Assembly: GCF_900103845.1 (NCBI RefSeq)
Contig: NZ_FNIJ01000018.1
Coordinates: 62,001-126,000 of the forward strand
Direction of reading: 5' to 3'
Source of the DNA: Pseudomonas jinjuensis
Lineage (GTDB): Bacteria; Pseudomonadota; Gammaproteobacteria; Pseudomonadales; Pseudomonadaceae
Length of the DNA: 64,000 nt
Under the pieces are notes generated by a model that did no database searches, was not told the origin of the DNA, and saw only the letters and a list, made by a program, of their open reading frames with translations. This document shows, piece by piece, positions 40,164-52,745 of this stretch. Made by a program: the position numbers and the translations under genes. Position 1 is the stretch's first letter. Every line of letters starts with the position of its first letter.

Positions 40164-40232
40164 AGAGCAGCCCCCGACGCCCCGCGTCCGAACGGGCCCT
40201 ACGGATTTACCCCAGTAATCCGCGAACCAAAC

Positions 40233-40260
40233 AAAAGGCCCCGCAAATGCGGGGCCTTTT
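40233..40260. terminator. ssb terminator (bidirectional)
   Basis: A perfect 12-bp stem (AAAAGGCCCCGC / GCGGGGCCTTTT) with a 4-base loop, 15 bases past the ssb stop codon. T-runs on both strands allow termination of both the ssb and the transporter transcripts. Confidence 0.88.
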
Positions 40261-40275
40261 TCGTGACGCCTGGAC

Positions 40276-40764
40276 TCAGAACGGAATGTCGTCGTCGAAG
40301 CTGTCGTAGTCCTGCTGCGGCTGCGGAGCCGGAGCCTGTTGCGGCGCCGGGCGCTGGACCTGCTGCGGACGCTGTTGCTGCGGCTCACGCGGCGCGCGCG
40401 GGGCGTCGTCGCCGGAGGGACGGCCGCCGAGCAGCTGCATGTTGCCGTTGATGTCCACCACGATCTCGGTGGTGTAGCGGTCCTGACCATCCTGGCCCTG
40501 CCACTTGCGGGTGCGCAGGCTGCCTTCGACGTAGACCTGCGAACCCTTGCGCAGGTATTCGCCGGCGATTTCCGCCAGGCGGCCGAAGAACACCACACGG
40601 TGCCATTCGGTGCGTTCCTGCTGCTGGCCGGTCTGCTTGTCCTTCCAGCTCTCGCTGGTGGCCAGGGTGATGTTGGTCACCGCGTTGCCGTTGGGCATGT
40701 AGCGGGTTTCCGGGTCACCACCGACGTTGCCAACCAGAATGACTTTGTTAACCCCACGGGCCAT
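40276..40764 (-). CDS. ssb: Single-stranded DNA-binding protein
   Basis: A 162-residue SSB. The OB fold (residues 3-110: [34 protein letters not shown]...[31 protein letters not shown]) is followed by a Gln/Pro-rich linker (about 115-150) and the acidic tip DDDIPF that recruits repair proteins. It lies 18 bases after a MFS gene and near divergent uvrA, the usual gamma-proteobacterial ssb-uvrA neighbourhood. Confidence 0.97.
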   Translation of the reverse strand: MARGVNKVILVGNVGGDPETRYMPNGNAVTNITLATSESWKDKQTGQQQERTEWHRVVFFGRLAEIAGEYLRKGSQVYVEGSLRTRKWQGQDGQDRYTTEIVVDINGNMQLLGGRPSGDDAPRAPREPQQQRPQQVQRPAPQQAPAPQPQQDYDSFDDDIPF

Positions 40765-40782
40765 GACTATCTCCTAAAAGAC

Positions 40783-42171
40783 TCAACACATCGCCGGAGC
40801 GGCTTGCGCCAGACGCTCCAGGGATGTGCGATCCACTTGTTGGGTATCTACTTTGACATAGGCGGCGGCCTCCTCGACCACCACCATGACGTCTGCCACA
40901 CCGGGCAGCGCCCTGAAACGCTCGGCCAGCGCCGCATCGCGCAGGGCCTCGGCGGACAGAGGCAGGCGGACGCTGGTCACATACGGCGGTTCGCGCATGG
41001 TAACAGCAATCGCCAACCAGAGGGCGGCGAGCAGCGCACAACCGATGAACACCCCGTCGAGGCCGCCGTGCTGGTACATCCAGCCACCGACGATGCCGCC
41101 CAGCGCGGCGCCGAGGAACTGGCTGGTGGAATACACGCCCATCGCCGTGCCCTTGCCGCCGGCCGGCGCGACCTTGCTCACCAGCGAGGGCAGCGAGGCT
41201 TCCAGCAGGTTGAAGGCGGTGAAGAACACCACCGCGCCGAACACCAGCCCGGCGACGCTGTTGCCAAGTTCGAGGAACAGCAGCTCGGCGATCATCAGGG
41301 TCGCCACCGCACCGATCAGCACGCGCTTCATGCGACGCTTCTTCTCGGCGTAGATGATGAACGGCACCATGCCGAAGAAGCCCACCAGCAGCGCGGTCAG
41401 GTAGACCCACCAGTGCTGCTCCTTGGGCAGCCCGGCGCGCTCGACCAGTGCCAGCGGCAGGGCGACGAAGCTGGCCATGAGGATCGCGTGGAGCACCAGG
41501 ATGCCGACGTCGAGGCGCAGCAGGTCGGCGTTCTTCAGGGTCGGCAGCAGCGACTCCCTGGCCACGCTGGATTCCAGGTGGTGCAGCGGGTGGTCCGCCT
41601 TCGGCACCATGAACAGGATCAGCAGCAGGCCGACCAGCGCCATGCCGGAGGTGAACCAGAACAGCCCGTGCAGACCGAACAGGTGGGTGAGCACCGGGCC
41701 GAGCACCATGGCCACGGCGAAGGACACGCCGATGCTCATGCCGATCATCGCCATCGCCTTGGTGCGGTGCTGTTCGCGGGTGAGGTCGGAAAGCATCGCC
41801 ATCACCGCCGCCGAGATCGCCCCGGCGCCCTGCAGCACACGGCCGGCGATCACGCCCCAGATGGAGTCGGCGCTGGCCGCCAGCGCGGCGCCGGCGGCGA
41901 AGATCAGCAGGCCGACGACGATCACCGGACGCCGGCCGATGCGGTCGGAAATGGTGCCGAAGGGGATCTGCAGGATGGCCTGGGTCAGACCGTAGGCGCC
42001 GATCGCCAGGCCGATCAGGGCCGGGGTCGAGCCGGCCAGGTCCTGGCCGTAGGTCGCCAGTACCGGCAGCACCATGAACATGCCGAGCATGCGGAAGGCG
42101 AAGACCAGCGACAGGCCGACGGCCGCGCGCGTCTCGGTGCCGCTCATGCGCTCAGTGTGGGTATCGTGCAT
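40783..42171 (-). CDS. MFS transporter with extra C-terminal domain
   Basis: A 462-residue transporter with GAGGGA before the ATG. The twelve-helix MFS core begins VGLSLVFAFRMLGMFMVLPVLATYGQDLAG and has the loop 2-3 signature GTISDRIGRRPVIVVG. After helix 12 (about residue 390) there is a soluble segment of roughly 65 residues (SVRLPLSAEALRDAALAERFRALPGVADVMVVVEEAAAYVKVDTQQVDR) with a beta-alpha-beta pattern like a heavy-metal-associated fold but no CxxC. Same context as PA4233, between ssb and uvrA. Substrate unknown. Confidence 0.88.
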   Translation of the reverse strand: MHDTHTERMSGTETRAAVGLSLVFAFRMLGMFMVLPVLATYGQDLAGSTPALIGLAIGAYGLTQAILQIPFGTISDRIGRRPVIVVGLLIFAAGAALAASADSIWGVIAGRVLQGAGAISAAVMAMLSDLTREQHRTKAMAMIGMSIGVSFAVAMVLGPVLTHLFGLHGLFWFTSGMALVGLLLILFMVPKADHPLHHLESSVARESLLPTLKNADLLRLDVGILVLHAILMASFVALPLALVERAGLPKEQHWWVYLTALLVGFFGMVPFIIYAEKKRRMKRVLIGAVATLMIAELLFLELGNSVAGLVFGAVVFFTAFNLLEASLPSLVSKVAPAGGKGTAMGVYSTSQFLGAALGGIVGGWMYQHGGLDGVFIGCALLAALWLAIAVTMREPPYVTSVRLPLSAEALRDAALAERFRALPGVADVMVVVEEAAAYVKVDTQQVDRTSLERLAQAAPAMC

Positions 42172-42311
42172 AGGTCCCTCGTGGGAAGGCTGCGGCGGGC
42201 CTCATGCCCCGCCTGGGCGTCACCACCCGCTCCCGGGTGGCCGGCGCGTTCGGCGCCAAAATAGCCGGGCATTCTAGCAGCCCTCGCCCTTCACGGCACA
42301 GTCGCGCCACT

Positions 42312-42341
42312 TTGCCGCGCAGCGTCGGCGCCCCGTATACT
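42312..42341 (+). promoter_or_regulatory. Candidate uvrA promoter
   Basis: TTGCCG and TATACT with an 18-base spacer, 32 bases before the uvrA GTG start. No convincing LexA box (CTG-N10-CAG) was found in the 201-base divergent gap. Confidence 0.4.
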
Positions 42342-42372
42342 CAGCGGTTTTCGCCCGCCATGCGAGGCCGCT

Positions 42373-45210
<2,838 letters not shown>

Positions 45211-45227
45211 TCCGCGCCGGCATTGAA

Positions 45228-45258
45228 AAGCCCCTGTCGCCATTCAGCGCAGGGGCTT
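45228..45258 (+). terminator. uvrA terminator
   Basis: A 9-bp stem (AAGCCCCTG / CAGGGGCTT) around a 13-base loop, followed by CTTGCTTTT, 17 bases after the uvrA stop codon. Confidence 0.75.
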
Positions 45259-45268
45259 CTTGCTTTTC

Positions 45269-45347
45269 GCAGGAGCGGGCTTGCTCGCGAACGGAGTTTC
45301 CCGGCGACTCCGGTATCAGGCGGTTCGCGAGCAAGCTCGCGCCTACA
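45269..45347. repeat. Inverted pair of GGAGCGGGCTTGCTCGCGAAC units
   Basis: Two nearly perfect inverted arms (45269-45295, 45321-45347), each with a GAGC-TTG-CTCGC hairpin. A REP-like subtype distinct from the pair at 40 kb, placed between convergent uvrA and the ferritin gene. Confidence 0.7.
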
Positions 45348-45358
45348 AGAGCCGCAAA

Positions 45359-45823
45359 TCAGATCTGCGACTGCAGGTAGTTCTCCAGCCCCATCTTGTC
45401 GATCAGGCCGAGCTGCTGCTCCAGCCAGTAGGCATGGTCTTCCTCTGTATCCGCCAGCTGTGCGCGGAGCAGGTCGCGGCTGATGAAGTCGCCATGGCTC
45501 TCGCACAGGGCGATGCCCTTGCACAGCGCCTTGCGCACCTTGCGTTCCAGCTCGAGGTCGTTGCGCAGCATTTCCGGCACCGAAGCGCCGGTATTCAGCG
45601 GCTCGGGGCGCATGTCCGGCGCGCCTTCAAGCAGCAGGATGCGGCGGATCAGCACGTCGGCATGCTGGGTTTCTTCCGCCATTTCATGGTCGATGCGCTG
45701 GAACAGCTTGTCGAAACCCCAGTCCAGATACATGCGCGAATGGATGAAATACTGGTCGCGGGCGGCCAGTTCGCCACCGAGCAGTGTGTTCAGGTAATCG
45801 ATGACTTCGGCTTGCCCTTTCAT
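45359..45823 (-). CDS. ftnA: Bacterial ferritin (FtnA; formerly BfrA)
   Basis: A 154-residue iron-storage subunit starting [32 protein letters not shown]; a start ten codons upstream is less likely. The di-iron ligands are kept: Glu18, Glu51, His54 (EETQHAD) and the C-terminal [10 protein letters not shown]. Aligned to E. coli Bfr, the haem ligand Met52 is Thr52 here, so this subunit should not bind haem. That agrees with the reclassification of P. aeruginosa PA4235 as FtnA. It lies next to katA, which it may supply with iron or protect; PAO1 has the same pairing. Confidence 0.9.
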   Translation of the reverse strand: MKGQAEVIDYLNTLLGGELAARDQYFIHSRMYLDWGFDKLFQRIDHEMAEETQHADVLIRRILLLEGAPDMRPEPLNTGASVPEMLRNDLELERKVRKALCKGIALCESHGDFISRDLLRAQLADTEEDHAYWLEQQLGLIDKMGLENYLQSQI

Positions 45824-45908
45824 GTCTGGTCTCCCCGTCGGACAGAAAATCATTTCAGCTCCGGAACATAGTTCCCGACTTGATATCCATCAATATCCAC
45901 ACAGCAAA

Positions 45909-45933
45909 AGGCCGTCTTCAGGGAAGACGGCCT
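45909..45933 (-). terminator. katA terminator
   Basis: A perfect 11-bp stem (AGGCCGTCTTC / GAAGACGGCCT) with a 3-base loop; TTT follows on the minus strand. It lies 19 bases past the katA stop codon and separates katA from ftnA transcription. Confidence 0.85.
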
Positions 45934-45951
45934 CGCCTGCCAGCGCTCGGG

Positions 45952-47400
45952 TCAAAGAATGTTCAGGCCCAGGGCCTTGGCGACACCCTCGCCGTAGACC
46001 GGATCGACCTTGTAGAACAGGGCGAGCTGACGGCGCTGGATTTCCTCGGGAACGCCCTGCATGTCGCCGGCGATGTTGTCATACAGCCGCTGCCGCTGGG
46101 CAGCGTCGAACAGCTTGAACAGCGCTGCCGGCTGGCTGTAGTAGTCCTCGTCGACGCGGTGGTTCCAGTGATCGGCCGCGCCTTCGAGGCTCAGCGGCGG
46201 TTCGGAGAAGTCCGGCTGCTGCTGCCACTGGCCGAAACCGTTCGGCTCGTAGGTCACGGTCTGCCGGGCGTTGTTGCCGTCGACGCGCATCGCCCCGTCG
46301 CGATGATAGGGGCAGACACCGTTGCGCGGACTGTTCACCGGAATCTGATGGTTATTCACACCGAGGCGATAGCGGTGCGCGTCGCCATAGGAGAACAGGC
46401 GGCCCTGCAGCATGCGGTCAGGCGAGAAGCCGATCCCCGGAACGATGTTGGCGGGGGAGAAGGCGGACTGCTCGACTTCCGCGTGGTAGTTGTCGGGATT
46501 GCGGTTCAGCTCGAAATAGCCGACTTCGATCAGCGGGTAGTCACCGTGCGGCCAGACCTTGGTCAGGTCGAAGGGATTGAAGCGATAGGTGGCAGCCTCT
46601 TTCTCCGGCATCACCTGGACGAACATCTTCCAGCGCGGGAAATCGCCTTGCTCGATGCTGTCGTAGAGGTCGCGCTGCGAGCTTTCACGATCGTGGGCAA
46701 TGATGGCGGCCGCCGCCTCGTTGCTCAGGTTCTCGATGCCCTGCTGGGTCTTGAAGTGGAACTTGACCCAGAAGCGCTCGTTCTGCGCGTTGATGAAACT
46801 GAAGGTATGGCTGCCGAAGCCGTGAATATACCGGTAGCTGCGCGGCAGGCCACGGTCGCTGAAGTCGATGGTCAGCTGATGCAGGGCTTCCGGCAGATGG
46901 GAGAAGAAGTCCCACTTGTAGGTCGCATTGCGCAGGTTGGTACGCGGGTCGCGCTTGACCACGTGGTTGAGGTCCGGGAATTTCAGCGGGTCGCGCAGGT
47001 AGAACACCGGCGTGTTGTTGCCGACCAGGTCCCAGTTGCCTTCCTCGGTGTAGAACTTGATGGCGAAACCGCGAATATCGCGCTCGGCATCGGCCGCACC
47101 ACGCTCGCCGGCGACGGTGGAGAAGCGCACGAACAGGTCGGTCTGCTTGCCGACCTGGGAGAACAGCCTGGCGCGGGTGTAGCGGGTGATGTCATGGGTG
47201 ACGGTGAAGGTGCCGTAGGCGGCGGAGCCCTTGGCGTGCATGCGGCGCTCGGGAATCACTTCACGATCGAAGTGCGCGAGCTTCTCGAGGAACCACACGT
47301 CCTGGAGCAGCATGGGGCCGCGCGGTCCGGCGGTTTGAACATTCTGGTTATCGACTACCGGCGCACCCGCGGCAGTAGTAAGACGGACTTTCTCGTCCAT
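45952..47400 (-). CDS. katA: Catalase KatA (clade 3, small-subunit haem catalase)
   Basis: A 482-residue monofunctional catalase with AAGGAG eight bases before the ATG. Active site: His55 in [16 protein letters not shown], Asn about 128 in LVGNNTPVF, and the proximal haem ligand Tyr about 338 in [14 protein letters not shown]. The length is that of the NADPH-binding small-subunit clade, without the C-terminal flavodoxin domain. It lies upstream of ftnA and next to the ribosomal alpha operon, as PA4236 does. No OxyR site was identified in the 260-base upstream gap. Confidence 0.96.
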   Translation of the reverse strand: MDEKVRLTTAAGAPVVDNQNVQTAGPRGPMLLQDVWFLEKLAHFDREVIPERRMHAKGSAAYGTFTVTHDITRYTRARLFSQVGKQTDLFVRFSTVAGERGAADAERDIRGFAIKFYTEEGNWDLVGNNTPVFYLRDPLKFPDLNHVVKRDPRTNLRNATYKWDFFSHLPEALHQLTIDFSDRGLPRSYRYIHGFGSHTFSFINAQNERFWVKFHFKTQQGIENLSNEAAAAIIAHDRESSQRDLYDSIEQGDFPRWKMFVQVMPEKEAATYRFNPFDLTKVWPHGDYPLIEVGYFELNRNPDNYHAEVEQSAFSPANIVPGIGFSPDRMLQGRLFSYGDAHRYRLGVNNHQIPVNSPRNGVCPYHRDGAMRVDGNNARQTVTYEPNGFGQWQQQPDFSEPPLSLEGAADHWNHRVDEDYYSQPAALFKLFDAAQRQRLYDNIAGDMQGVPEEIQRRQLALFYKVDPVYGEGVAKALGLNIL

Positions 47401-47624
47401 TGGAGATCTCCTTACCAGCTAATTGCCATGAAGCGAAACACGGAAACCCGAAGAGTGATCCTGTAATGCCCGTCGGGCAATTTCCGGAACGGTCAAAACA
47501 CCACTTCATTGATTTGTGTCGTGCGTCACACGCTTCCAGGCAGCGGTAAGAGATCCGGAGGGGCAGCAGCAAAGCGGCTGATCGATTGGCGCTACGTCAC
47601 CGGCAGTTTTCGCAGGCAATAAAA

Positions 47625-47645
47625 AACCGGGCACAGGGCCCGGTT
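47625..47645 (-). terminator. Alpha operon terminator after rplQ
   Basis: An 8-bp stem (AACCGGGC / GCCCGGTT) with a 5-base loop followed on the minus strand by TTTTATT, 18 bases beyond the rplQ stop codon. It closes the ribosomal superoperon. Confidence 0.9.
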
Positions 47646-47663
47646 CTTTATCAGGTGTTCGCC

Positions 47664-48053
47664 TTACTCGGCAGCTTCTACAGCTTCGCCGCCGACAGGA
47701 CGATCAACCAGCTCGACGTACGCCATGGGGGCGTTGTCGCCAGCGCGGAAACCGCACTTGAGGATGCGCAGGTAGCCGCCCGGACGGTTGGCGTAGCGCT
47801 TGCCCAGGTCGTTGAACAGCTTGCCTACGGCAGCTTTCGAACGGGTACGGTCGAAAGCCAGACGACGGTTGGCGACGCTGTCTTCCTTGGCCAGGGTGAT
47901 CAGCGGCTCGGCAACGCGACGCAGTTCCTTGGCCTTGGGCAGGGTGGTTTTGATCAGTTCATGCTCGAACAGCGACACAGCCATGTTCTGGAACATAGCC
48001 TTGCGGTGCGCGCTGGTACGGCTCAGGTGACGACCACTTTTACGATGGCGCAT
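47664..48053 (-). CDS. rplQ: 50S ribosomal protein L17
   Basis: 129 residues beginning [28 protein letters not shown], the universal L17 start, and ending in the short [18 protein letters not shown] tail. Last gene of the alpha operon, 43 bases after rpoA and followed by an intrinsic terminator. L17 sits at the polypeptide exit tunnel rim. Confidence 0.98.
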   Translation of the reverse strand: MRHRKSGRHLSRTSAHRKAMFQNMAVSLFEHELIKTTLPKAKELRRVAEPLITLAKEDSVANRRLAFDRTRSKAAVGKLFNDLGKRYANRPGGYLRILKCGFRAGDNAPMAYVELVDRPVGGEAVEAAE

Positions 48054-48096
48054 GGTTCAATTCCTTTCCAAACTTTACGTTCGGTAGCTACGACGA

Positions 48097-49098
48097 TCAG
48101 GCAGTAGCCTTGTCGTCTTTCTTAAGACTTGCCGGCGGCCAGTTGTCGAGGCGCATACCGAGGGACAGACCGCGAGAGGCCAGAACGTCCTTGATTTCGG
48201 TCAGGGACTTCTTGCCGAGGTTCGGAGTTTTCAGCAGCTCTACTTCGGTGCGCTGAATCAGGTCACCGATGTAGTAGATGTTCTCCGCCTTCAGGCAGTT
48301 GGCCGAACGTACGGTCAGCTCCAGATCGTCGACCGGACGCAGGAGGATCGGATCGATCTCGTCTTCCTGCTCTTCCACGACCGGCTCGCTATCGCCCTTG
48401 AGGTCCACGAACGCTGCCAGCTGCTGTTGCAGGATGGTAGCGGCGCGACGGATAGCCTCTTCAGGGTCCAGGGTGCCGTTGGTTTCCAGATCGAGGACCA
48501 GCTTGTCCAGGTTGGTACGCTGTTCGACACGGGCGTTCTCGACCACGTAGGCAACACGACGTACGGGGCTGAACGAGGCGTCGAGCTGCAGACGGCCGAT
48601 GCTACGGCTTTCGTCTTCATCGCTCTGACGGGCATCAGCCGGCTCGTAGCCACGGCCACGAGCGACTTTCAGCTTCATGTTCAGCGCGCCGTTATCGGCC
48701 AGGTGGGCGATAACATGGTCACCGTTGACGATCTCGACATCATGATCCAGCTGAATATCGGCAGCGGTCACCACACCCGAGCCCTTTTTCGCCAGGGTCA
48801 GCGTCACTTCGTCACGGCCGTGCAGCTTGATGGCCAGACCTTTCAGGTTCAGCAGGATTTCGATGACATCTTCCTGCACACCTTCGATCGCGGAGTACTC
48901 GTGGAGTACACCGTCGATCTCGGCCTCGACTACTGCACAGCCAGGCATGGAGGACAACAGGATGCGACGCAGCGCGTTGCCCAGGGTATGGCCGAAACCA
49001 CGCTCGAGGGGCTCGAGGGTGATCTTGGCGCGGGTTTGGCTGACCACCTGCACATCGATGTGGCGGGGGGTCAGGAACTCATTTACCGAACTCTGCAT
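48097..49098 (-). CDS. rpoA: RNA polymerase alpha subunit
   Basis: A 333-residue alpha subunit. N-terminal assembly domain: [26 protein letters not shown] (about residues 32-57). C-terminal DNA-binding domain: [62 protein letters not shown]. These are joined by an acidic linker (EEQEDEIDP). Both domains are intact. It lies between rpsD and rplQ in the standard alpha operon. Confidence 0.98.
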   Translation of the reverse strand: MQSSVNEFLTPRHIDVQVVSQTRAKITLEPLERGFGHTLGNALRRILLSSMPGCAVVEAEIDGVLHEYSAIEGVQEDVIEILLNLKGLAIKLHGRDEVTLTLAKKGSGVVTAADIQLDHDVEIVNGDHVIAHLADNGALNMKLKVARGRGYEPADARQSDEDESRSIGRLQLDASFSPVRRVAYVVENARVEQRTNLDKLVLDLETNGTLDPEEAIRRAATILQQQLAAFVDLKGDSEPVVEEQEDEIDPILLRPVDDLELTVRSANCLKAENIYYIGDLIQRTEVELLKTPNLGKKSLTEIKDVLASRGLSLGMRLDNWPPASLKKDDKATA

Positions 49099-49120
49099 GG
49101 ATGCACCTATTTTCTAGCCC

Positions 49121-49741
49121 TTACTTGGAGTAGAGCTCGACAATCAGGTTTTCGTTGATGTCGGCGGACAGATCAGCGCGAACCGGAACGCTCTTGAAGG
49201 TGCCGGTCTTCTTCTCGGTATCCACTTCGACCCACTCAACGCGACCGCGCTGGGCGCACAGTTCCAGGGCTTGGGCGATACGCAGCTGGTTCTTCGATTT
49301 CTCGCGAACAGCGATGACGTCGCCAGCCTTGACCTGGTAGGACGGAACGTTGACGGTCTTGCCGTTCACGCTGATGGTCTTGTGGGACACCAGCTGACGG
49401 GATTCGGCACGAGTGGAGCCGAAGCCCATGCGATAGACGACGTTGTCCAGGCGGCATTCGAGGATCTGCAGCAGGTTCTCACCAGTGGAACCCTTGCGAC
49501 GGGAAGCTTCCTGGTAGTAACCGCTGAACTGACGCTCCAGAACACCGTAGATACGGCGGACTTTCTGCTTTTCACGCAGCTGCAGACCGTAGTCGGACAG
49601 GCGACCACGGCGCTGGCCGTGTTGACCGGGGATCTGTTCGGCCTTGCACTTGGAGTCGAGCGCACGAGCGCCGCTCTTCAGGAACAGGTCGGTGCCTTCA
49701 CGGCGAGACAGTTTGCACTTGGGACCAATGTAACGAGCCAT
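49121..49741 (-). CDS. rpsD: 30S ribosomal protein S4
   Basis: 206 residues with the [33 protein letters not shown] start and the S4 RNA-binding domain ([48 protein letters not shown]). It nucleates 30S assembly and in E. coli represses the alpha operon by binding the rpsM leader. Cysteine-poor C-minus form. 22 bases before rpoA. Confidence 0.98.
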   Translation of the reverse strand: MARYIGPKCKLSRREGTDLFLKSGARALDSKCKAEQIPGQHGQRRGRLSDYGLQLREKQKVRRIYGVLERQFSGYYQEASRRKGSTGENLLQILECRLDNVVYRMGFGSTRAESRQLVSHKTISVNGKTVNVPSYQVKAGDVIAVREKSKNQLRIAQALELCAQRGRVEWVEVDTEKKTGTFKSVPVRADLSADINENLIVELYSK

Positions 49742-49757
49742 TTCTCACTGTCTCCTA

Positions 49758-50147
49758 TTACACGCGACGTTTTTTCGGCGGACGGCAGCCGTTGTGCGGG
49801 ATCGGGGTCACGTCGGTGATGCTGGCGATCTTGTAACCGCAGGCATTCAGCGCGCGAACAGCCGACTCGCGGCCCGGGCCCGGGCCCTTGACGTTCACGT
49901 CGAGGTTCTTCAGACCGTATTCCAGAGCAGCCTGGCCGGCACGCTCGGCCGCTACCTGGGCAGCGAACGGGGTGCTCTTACGCGAGCCACGGAAACCGGA
50001 ACCACCGGAAGTCGCCCAGGACAGAGCGTTGCCCTGACGGTCGGTGATGGTCACGATGGTGTTGTTGAAGGACGCGTGGATGTGGGCGATGCCATCAACC
50101 ACCGTCTTTTTGACTTTCTTACGAGGACGAGCAGCAGGTTTTGCCAT
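49758..50147 (-). CDS. rpsK: 30S ribosomal protein S11
   Basis: 129 residues with the characteristic [46 protein letters not shown] body and the C-terminal [18 protein letters not shown], which includes the Asn-Gly pair that forms isoaspartate in E. coli S11. Between rpsM and rpsD with gaps under 20 bases. Confidence 0.98.
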   Translation of the reverse strand: MAKPAARPRKKVKKTVVDGIAHIHASFNNTIVTITDRQGNALSWATSGGSGFRGSRKSTPFAAQVAAERAGQAALEYGLKNLDVNVKGPGPGRESAVRALNACGYKIASITDVTPIPHNGCRPPKKRRV

Positions 50148-50165
50148 GACTAGATTCCTAAGCGA

Positions 50166-50522
50166 TTACTTGCGGATCGGCTTACGCGGGCCCTTGCGGG
50201 TGCGCGCGTTGGTCTTGGTACGCTGACCGCGAACCGGCAGACCGCGACGATGACGCAGACCGCGGTAGCAACCGAGGTCCATCAGACGCTTGATGTTCAT
50301 GTTGATTTCGCGGCGCAGATCACCTTCGGTGGTCAGCTTGGCCACCTCGGTACGCAGCGAATCGATCTGCTCTTCGCTCAGGTCCTTGATCTTTGCTGCC
50401 GGGCTGATGCCGGTGGCAGCACAGATGCTCTGTGCGGTAGTGCGACCGACACCATAGATGTAGGTCAGCGAGATAACAGTGTGCTTGTTATCCGGAATGT
50501 TTACGCCTGCAATACGGGCCAT
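50166..50522 (-). CDS. rpsM: 30S ribosomal protein S13
   Basis: 118 residues starting [34 protein letters not shown] and ending in the basic [26 protein letters not shown] tail that reaches the A- and P-site tRNAs. First gene of the alpha operon; a hairpin and a good promoter lie in the 129-base gap upstream. Confidence 0.98.
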   Translation of the reverse strand: MARIAGVNIPDNKHTVISLTYIYGVGRTTAQSICAATGISPAAKIKDLSEEQIDSLRTEVAKLTTEGDLRREINMNIKRLMDLGCYRGLRHRRGLPVRGQRTKTNARTRKGPRKPIRK

Positions 50523-50578
50523 TCAGAAAACTCCAATTGACAGCTACCCGGCGCCCAGGAAGCCAAGAAAGGGCGCGG

Positions 50579-50631
50579 ATATTAGCGCTGTAATAACAAA
50601 TAATCAACCCGGCAGCGCACTAGCTGCCGGG
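50579..50631 (-). promoter_or_regulatory. Hairpin plus sigma-70 promoter before rpsM
   Basis: A perfect 9-bp hairpin (CCCGGCAGC/GCTGCCGGG, 50608-50631) is followed at once on the minus strand by TTGATT (50602-50607), a 17-base spacer and TAATAT (50579-50584). This can end or slow spc transcripts after rpmJ and start a new alpha-operon transcript. Confidence 0.65.
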
Positions 50632-50651
50632 CTATAACGCGTGGATCACAC

Positions 50652-50768
50652 TCAGCCTTGGCGCTGTTTGTGACGCGGCTCCGCGCTGCAGATCACGCGA
50701 ACGACGCCTTCGCGACGAATGATCTTGCAGTTGCGGCACAGCTTCTTAACCGATGCGCGAACTTTCAT
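50652..50768 (-). CDS. rpmJ: 50S ribosomal protein L36
   Basis: A 38-residue protein starting [21 protein letters not shown] and ending PRHKQRQG. It keeps the zinc ligands (CxxC at 11-14, Cys27, His33), so it is the zinc-binding C-plus form. Last gene of the spc operon, 28 bases after secY. Confidence 0.97.
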
Positions 50769-50796
50769 CACCAACTCCTCTAACCTTACGGACCGA

Positions 50797-52128
50797 TCAG
50801 CGCAGCAAGCCGCTGCCGTAGCCCTTCAGGTTGGCTTTCTTCATGAGGGATTCGTACTGGTGGGAAACGAGGTGAGATTGCACCTGGGCCATAAAGTCCA
50901 TCACAACCACAACCACGATCAGCAACGAGGTCCCGCCGAGGTAGAACGGTACGTGGGCAGCCACCACCAGGAACTGGGGCAACAGGCACACAGCCGTCAT
51001 GTACAGGGCACCGAACATGGTCAAACGGGTCAGCACGCCATCGATGTAGCGAGCGGACTGTTCGCCCGGACGAATACCCGGAATAAATGCACCGGACTTC
51101 TTGAGGTTCTCCGCAACGTCCTTGGGGTTGAACATCAGCGCTGTGTAGAAGAAGCAGAAGAAGATGATCCCTGCGCTAAACAGCAGAATGTTCAACGGCT
51201 GTCCCGGAGCGATCGCCTGAGCGACGTCCTGCAGCCAACCCAGACCTTCCGACTGACCGAACCAGGCACCCAGGGACGCCGGGAACAGCAGGATGCTGCT
51301 GGCGAAGATGGCCGGGATTACGCCCGCCATGTTCACTTTCAGCGGCAGATGGCTGGTCTGAGCTGCAAACACCTTGCGACCCTGTTGGCGCTTGGCGTAA
51401 TGCACGGCGATACGGCGCTGACCACGCTCGATGAACACAACGAACGCGATGATGGCCACGGCCAGCAGGCCGATGGCGATCAGGGCGAAGATGTTGATGT
51501 CACCTTGACGCGCGGATTCGAAGGACTGACCGATTGCTCGGGGCAGACCCGCGACGATGCCGGAGAAGATCAGCATGGAGATGCCGTTGCCGACACCCCG
51601 CTCGGTGATCTGCTCACCCAGCCACATCATGAACAGTGCACCCGCCACGAAGGTGGTGACCGACACGAAGTAGAAGCCGAAGTCGTTGGAGAAGGCCACG
51701 CCCTGGCTGCCCAGGCCAACGGACATGCCGATGGCCTGGACAAGCGCCAGGACTAGAGTGGCGTAGCGGGTGTACTGGCTAATCTTGCGACGCCCAGACT
51801 CACCCTCTTTCTTCAACTGCTCCAGCTGCGGGCTGATAGCGGTCATGAGCTGCATGATGATCGACGCCGAGATGTACGGCATGATCCCCAGTGCAAAGAT
51901 ACTCATACGCTCCAGCGCGCCGCCGGAAAACATGTTGAAGAGGCTAAGAATGGTCCCCTCGTTCTGCCGGAACAGTGCCGCCAAGCGATCGGGGTTGATG
52001 CCGGGAACCGGGATATGCGCGCCAATCCTGTAGACGATGATCGCCAGGAACAGGAACCGCAGACGCGTCCAGAGCTCGGACAGACCACCACCGTTGCTCA
52101 GCGCAGAGAGAGCACCTTGCTTAGCCAT
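50797..52128 (-). CDS. secY: Preprotein translocase subunit SecY
   Basis: A 443-residue, ten-helix channel protein of the SecYEG translocon. It has the plug and lateral-gate segments, e.g. [15 protein letters not shown] near residue 40 and [42 protein letters not shown] near 80-120, and the C-terminal tail [19 protein letters not shown]. It directly abuts rplO in the spc operon. secE, its partner, is not in the window. Confidence 0.98.
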
Positions 52129-52563
52129 TTAGTCCTCGATTTTGCCGCCAGCTGCTTCGATGGCCGCACGCGCACCCTTGGTGGCGGCGATGCCTTTCAG
52201 GGTGACCGCGCGAGTAACGTCGCCCGACAGCATGACTTTCACACGCTGTACGTTCTGGTTAATCACGTTGGCATCCTTCAGAGCCTGCAGAGTAACGACA
52301 TCGCCTTCCACCTTGGCCAGCTCGGAAGTGCGCACTTCGGCGCGATCCAGGGCCTTCAGGGAAACGAAGCCGAACTTCGGCAGACGACGGTGCAGAGGCT
52401 GCTGACCGCCCTCGAAGCCGGGAGCAATGGTGCCACCGGAGCGGGAGGTCTGACCTTTGTGACCACGGCCACCGGTCTTGCCCAGACCGCTACCGATGCC
52501 ACGGCCCGGACGGTGCTTTTCGCGACGGGCACCCGGCGCGGAACGCAGATCGTTCAGTTGCAT
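52129..52563 (-). CDS. rplO: 50S ribosomal protein L15
   Basis: 144 residues with the Gly/Arg-rich N-terminal arm ([44 protein letters not shown]) that enters the 23S core and a globular C-terminus ending in [12 protein letters not shown]. Adjoins secY with no gap. Confidence 0.98.
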   Translation of the reverse strand: MQLNDLRSAPGARREKHRPGRGIGSGLGKTGGRGHKGQTSRSGGTIAPGFEGGQQPLHRRLPKFGFVSLKALDRAEVRTSELAKVEGDVVTLQALKDANVINQNVQRVKVMLSGDVTRAVTLKGIAATKGARAAIEAAGGKIED

Positions 52564-52566
52564 GGA

Positions 52567-52743
52567 TTAACCCTCCACACGCAGCAGGTAGTAGGCCTTG
52601 TTGATCATGCCGCGATTTTCAGGAGTGTCCTGAACTTCGACGGTGTGACCGATGCGACGCAGGCCGAGGCCCTTGACGCAAGCCTTGTGATTGGCCAGAC
52701 GGCCGTTCACGCTTTTAACCAGAGTGACTTTGACGGTTGCCAT
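52567..52743 (-). CDS. rpmD: 50S ribosomal protein L30
   Basis: A 58-residue protein, [20 protein letters not shown]...[17 protein letters not shown], with the [16 protein letters not shown] core typical of bacterial L30. It is 2-3 bases from rpsE and rplO, indicating coupled translation. Confidence 0.97.
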   Translation of the reverse strand: MATVKVTLVKSVNGRLANHKACVKGLGLRRIGHTVEVQDTPENRGMINKAYYLLRVEG

Positions 52744-52745
52744 GG

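Larger units (their letters stand above)
39942..40275. other. Gene-free region with repeat pair and terminator
   Basis: No gene is supported. It holds a palindromic GGGTGCAACCCACCGTGGGTGCGCCCC stretch near 40020, the long inverted repeat at 40071-40163 and the ssb terminator at 40233-40260. Confidence 0.6.

Noticed and set aside
42172..42372. LexA (SOS) box upstream of uvrA
   Set aside because: No CTG-N10-CAG palindrome with the right interior was found; CCGTATACTCAG is better read as part of a -10 box.
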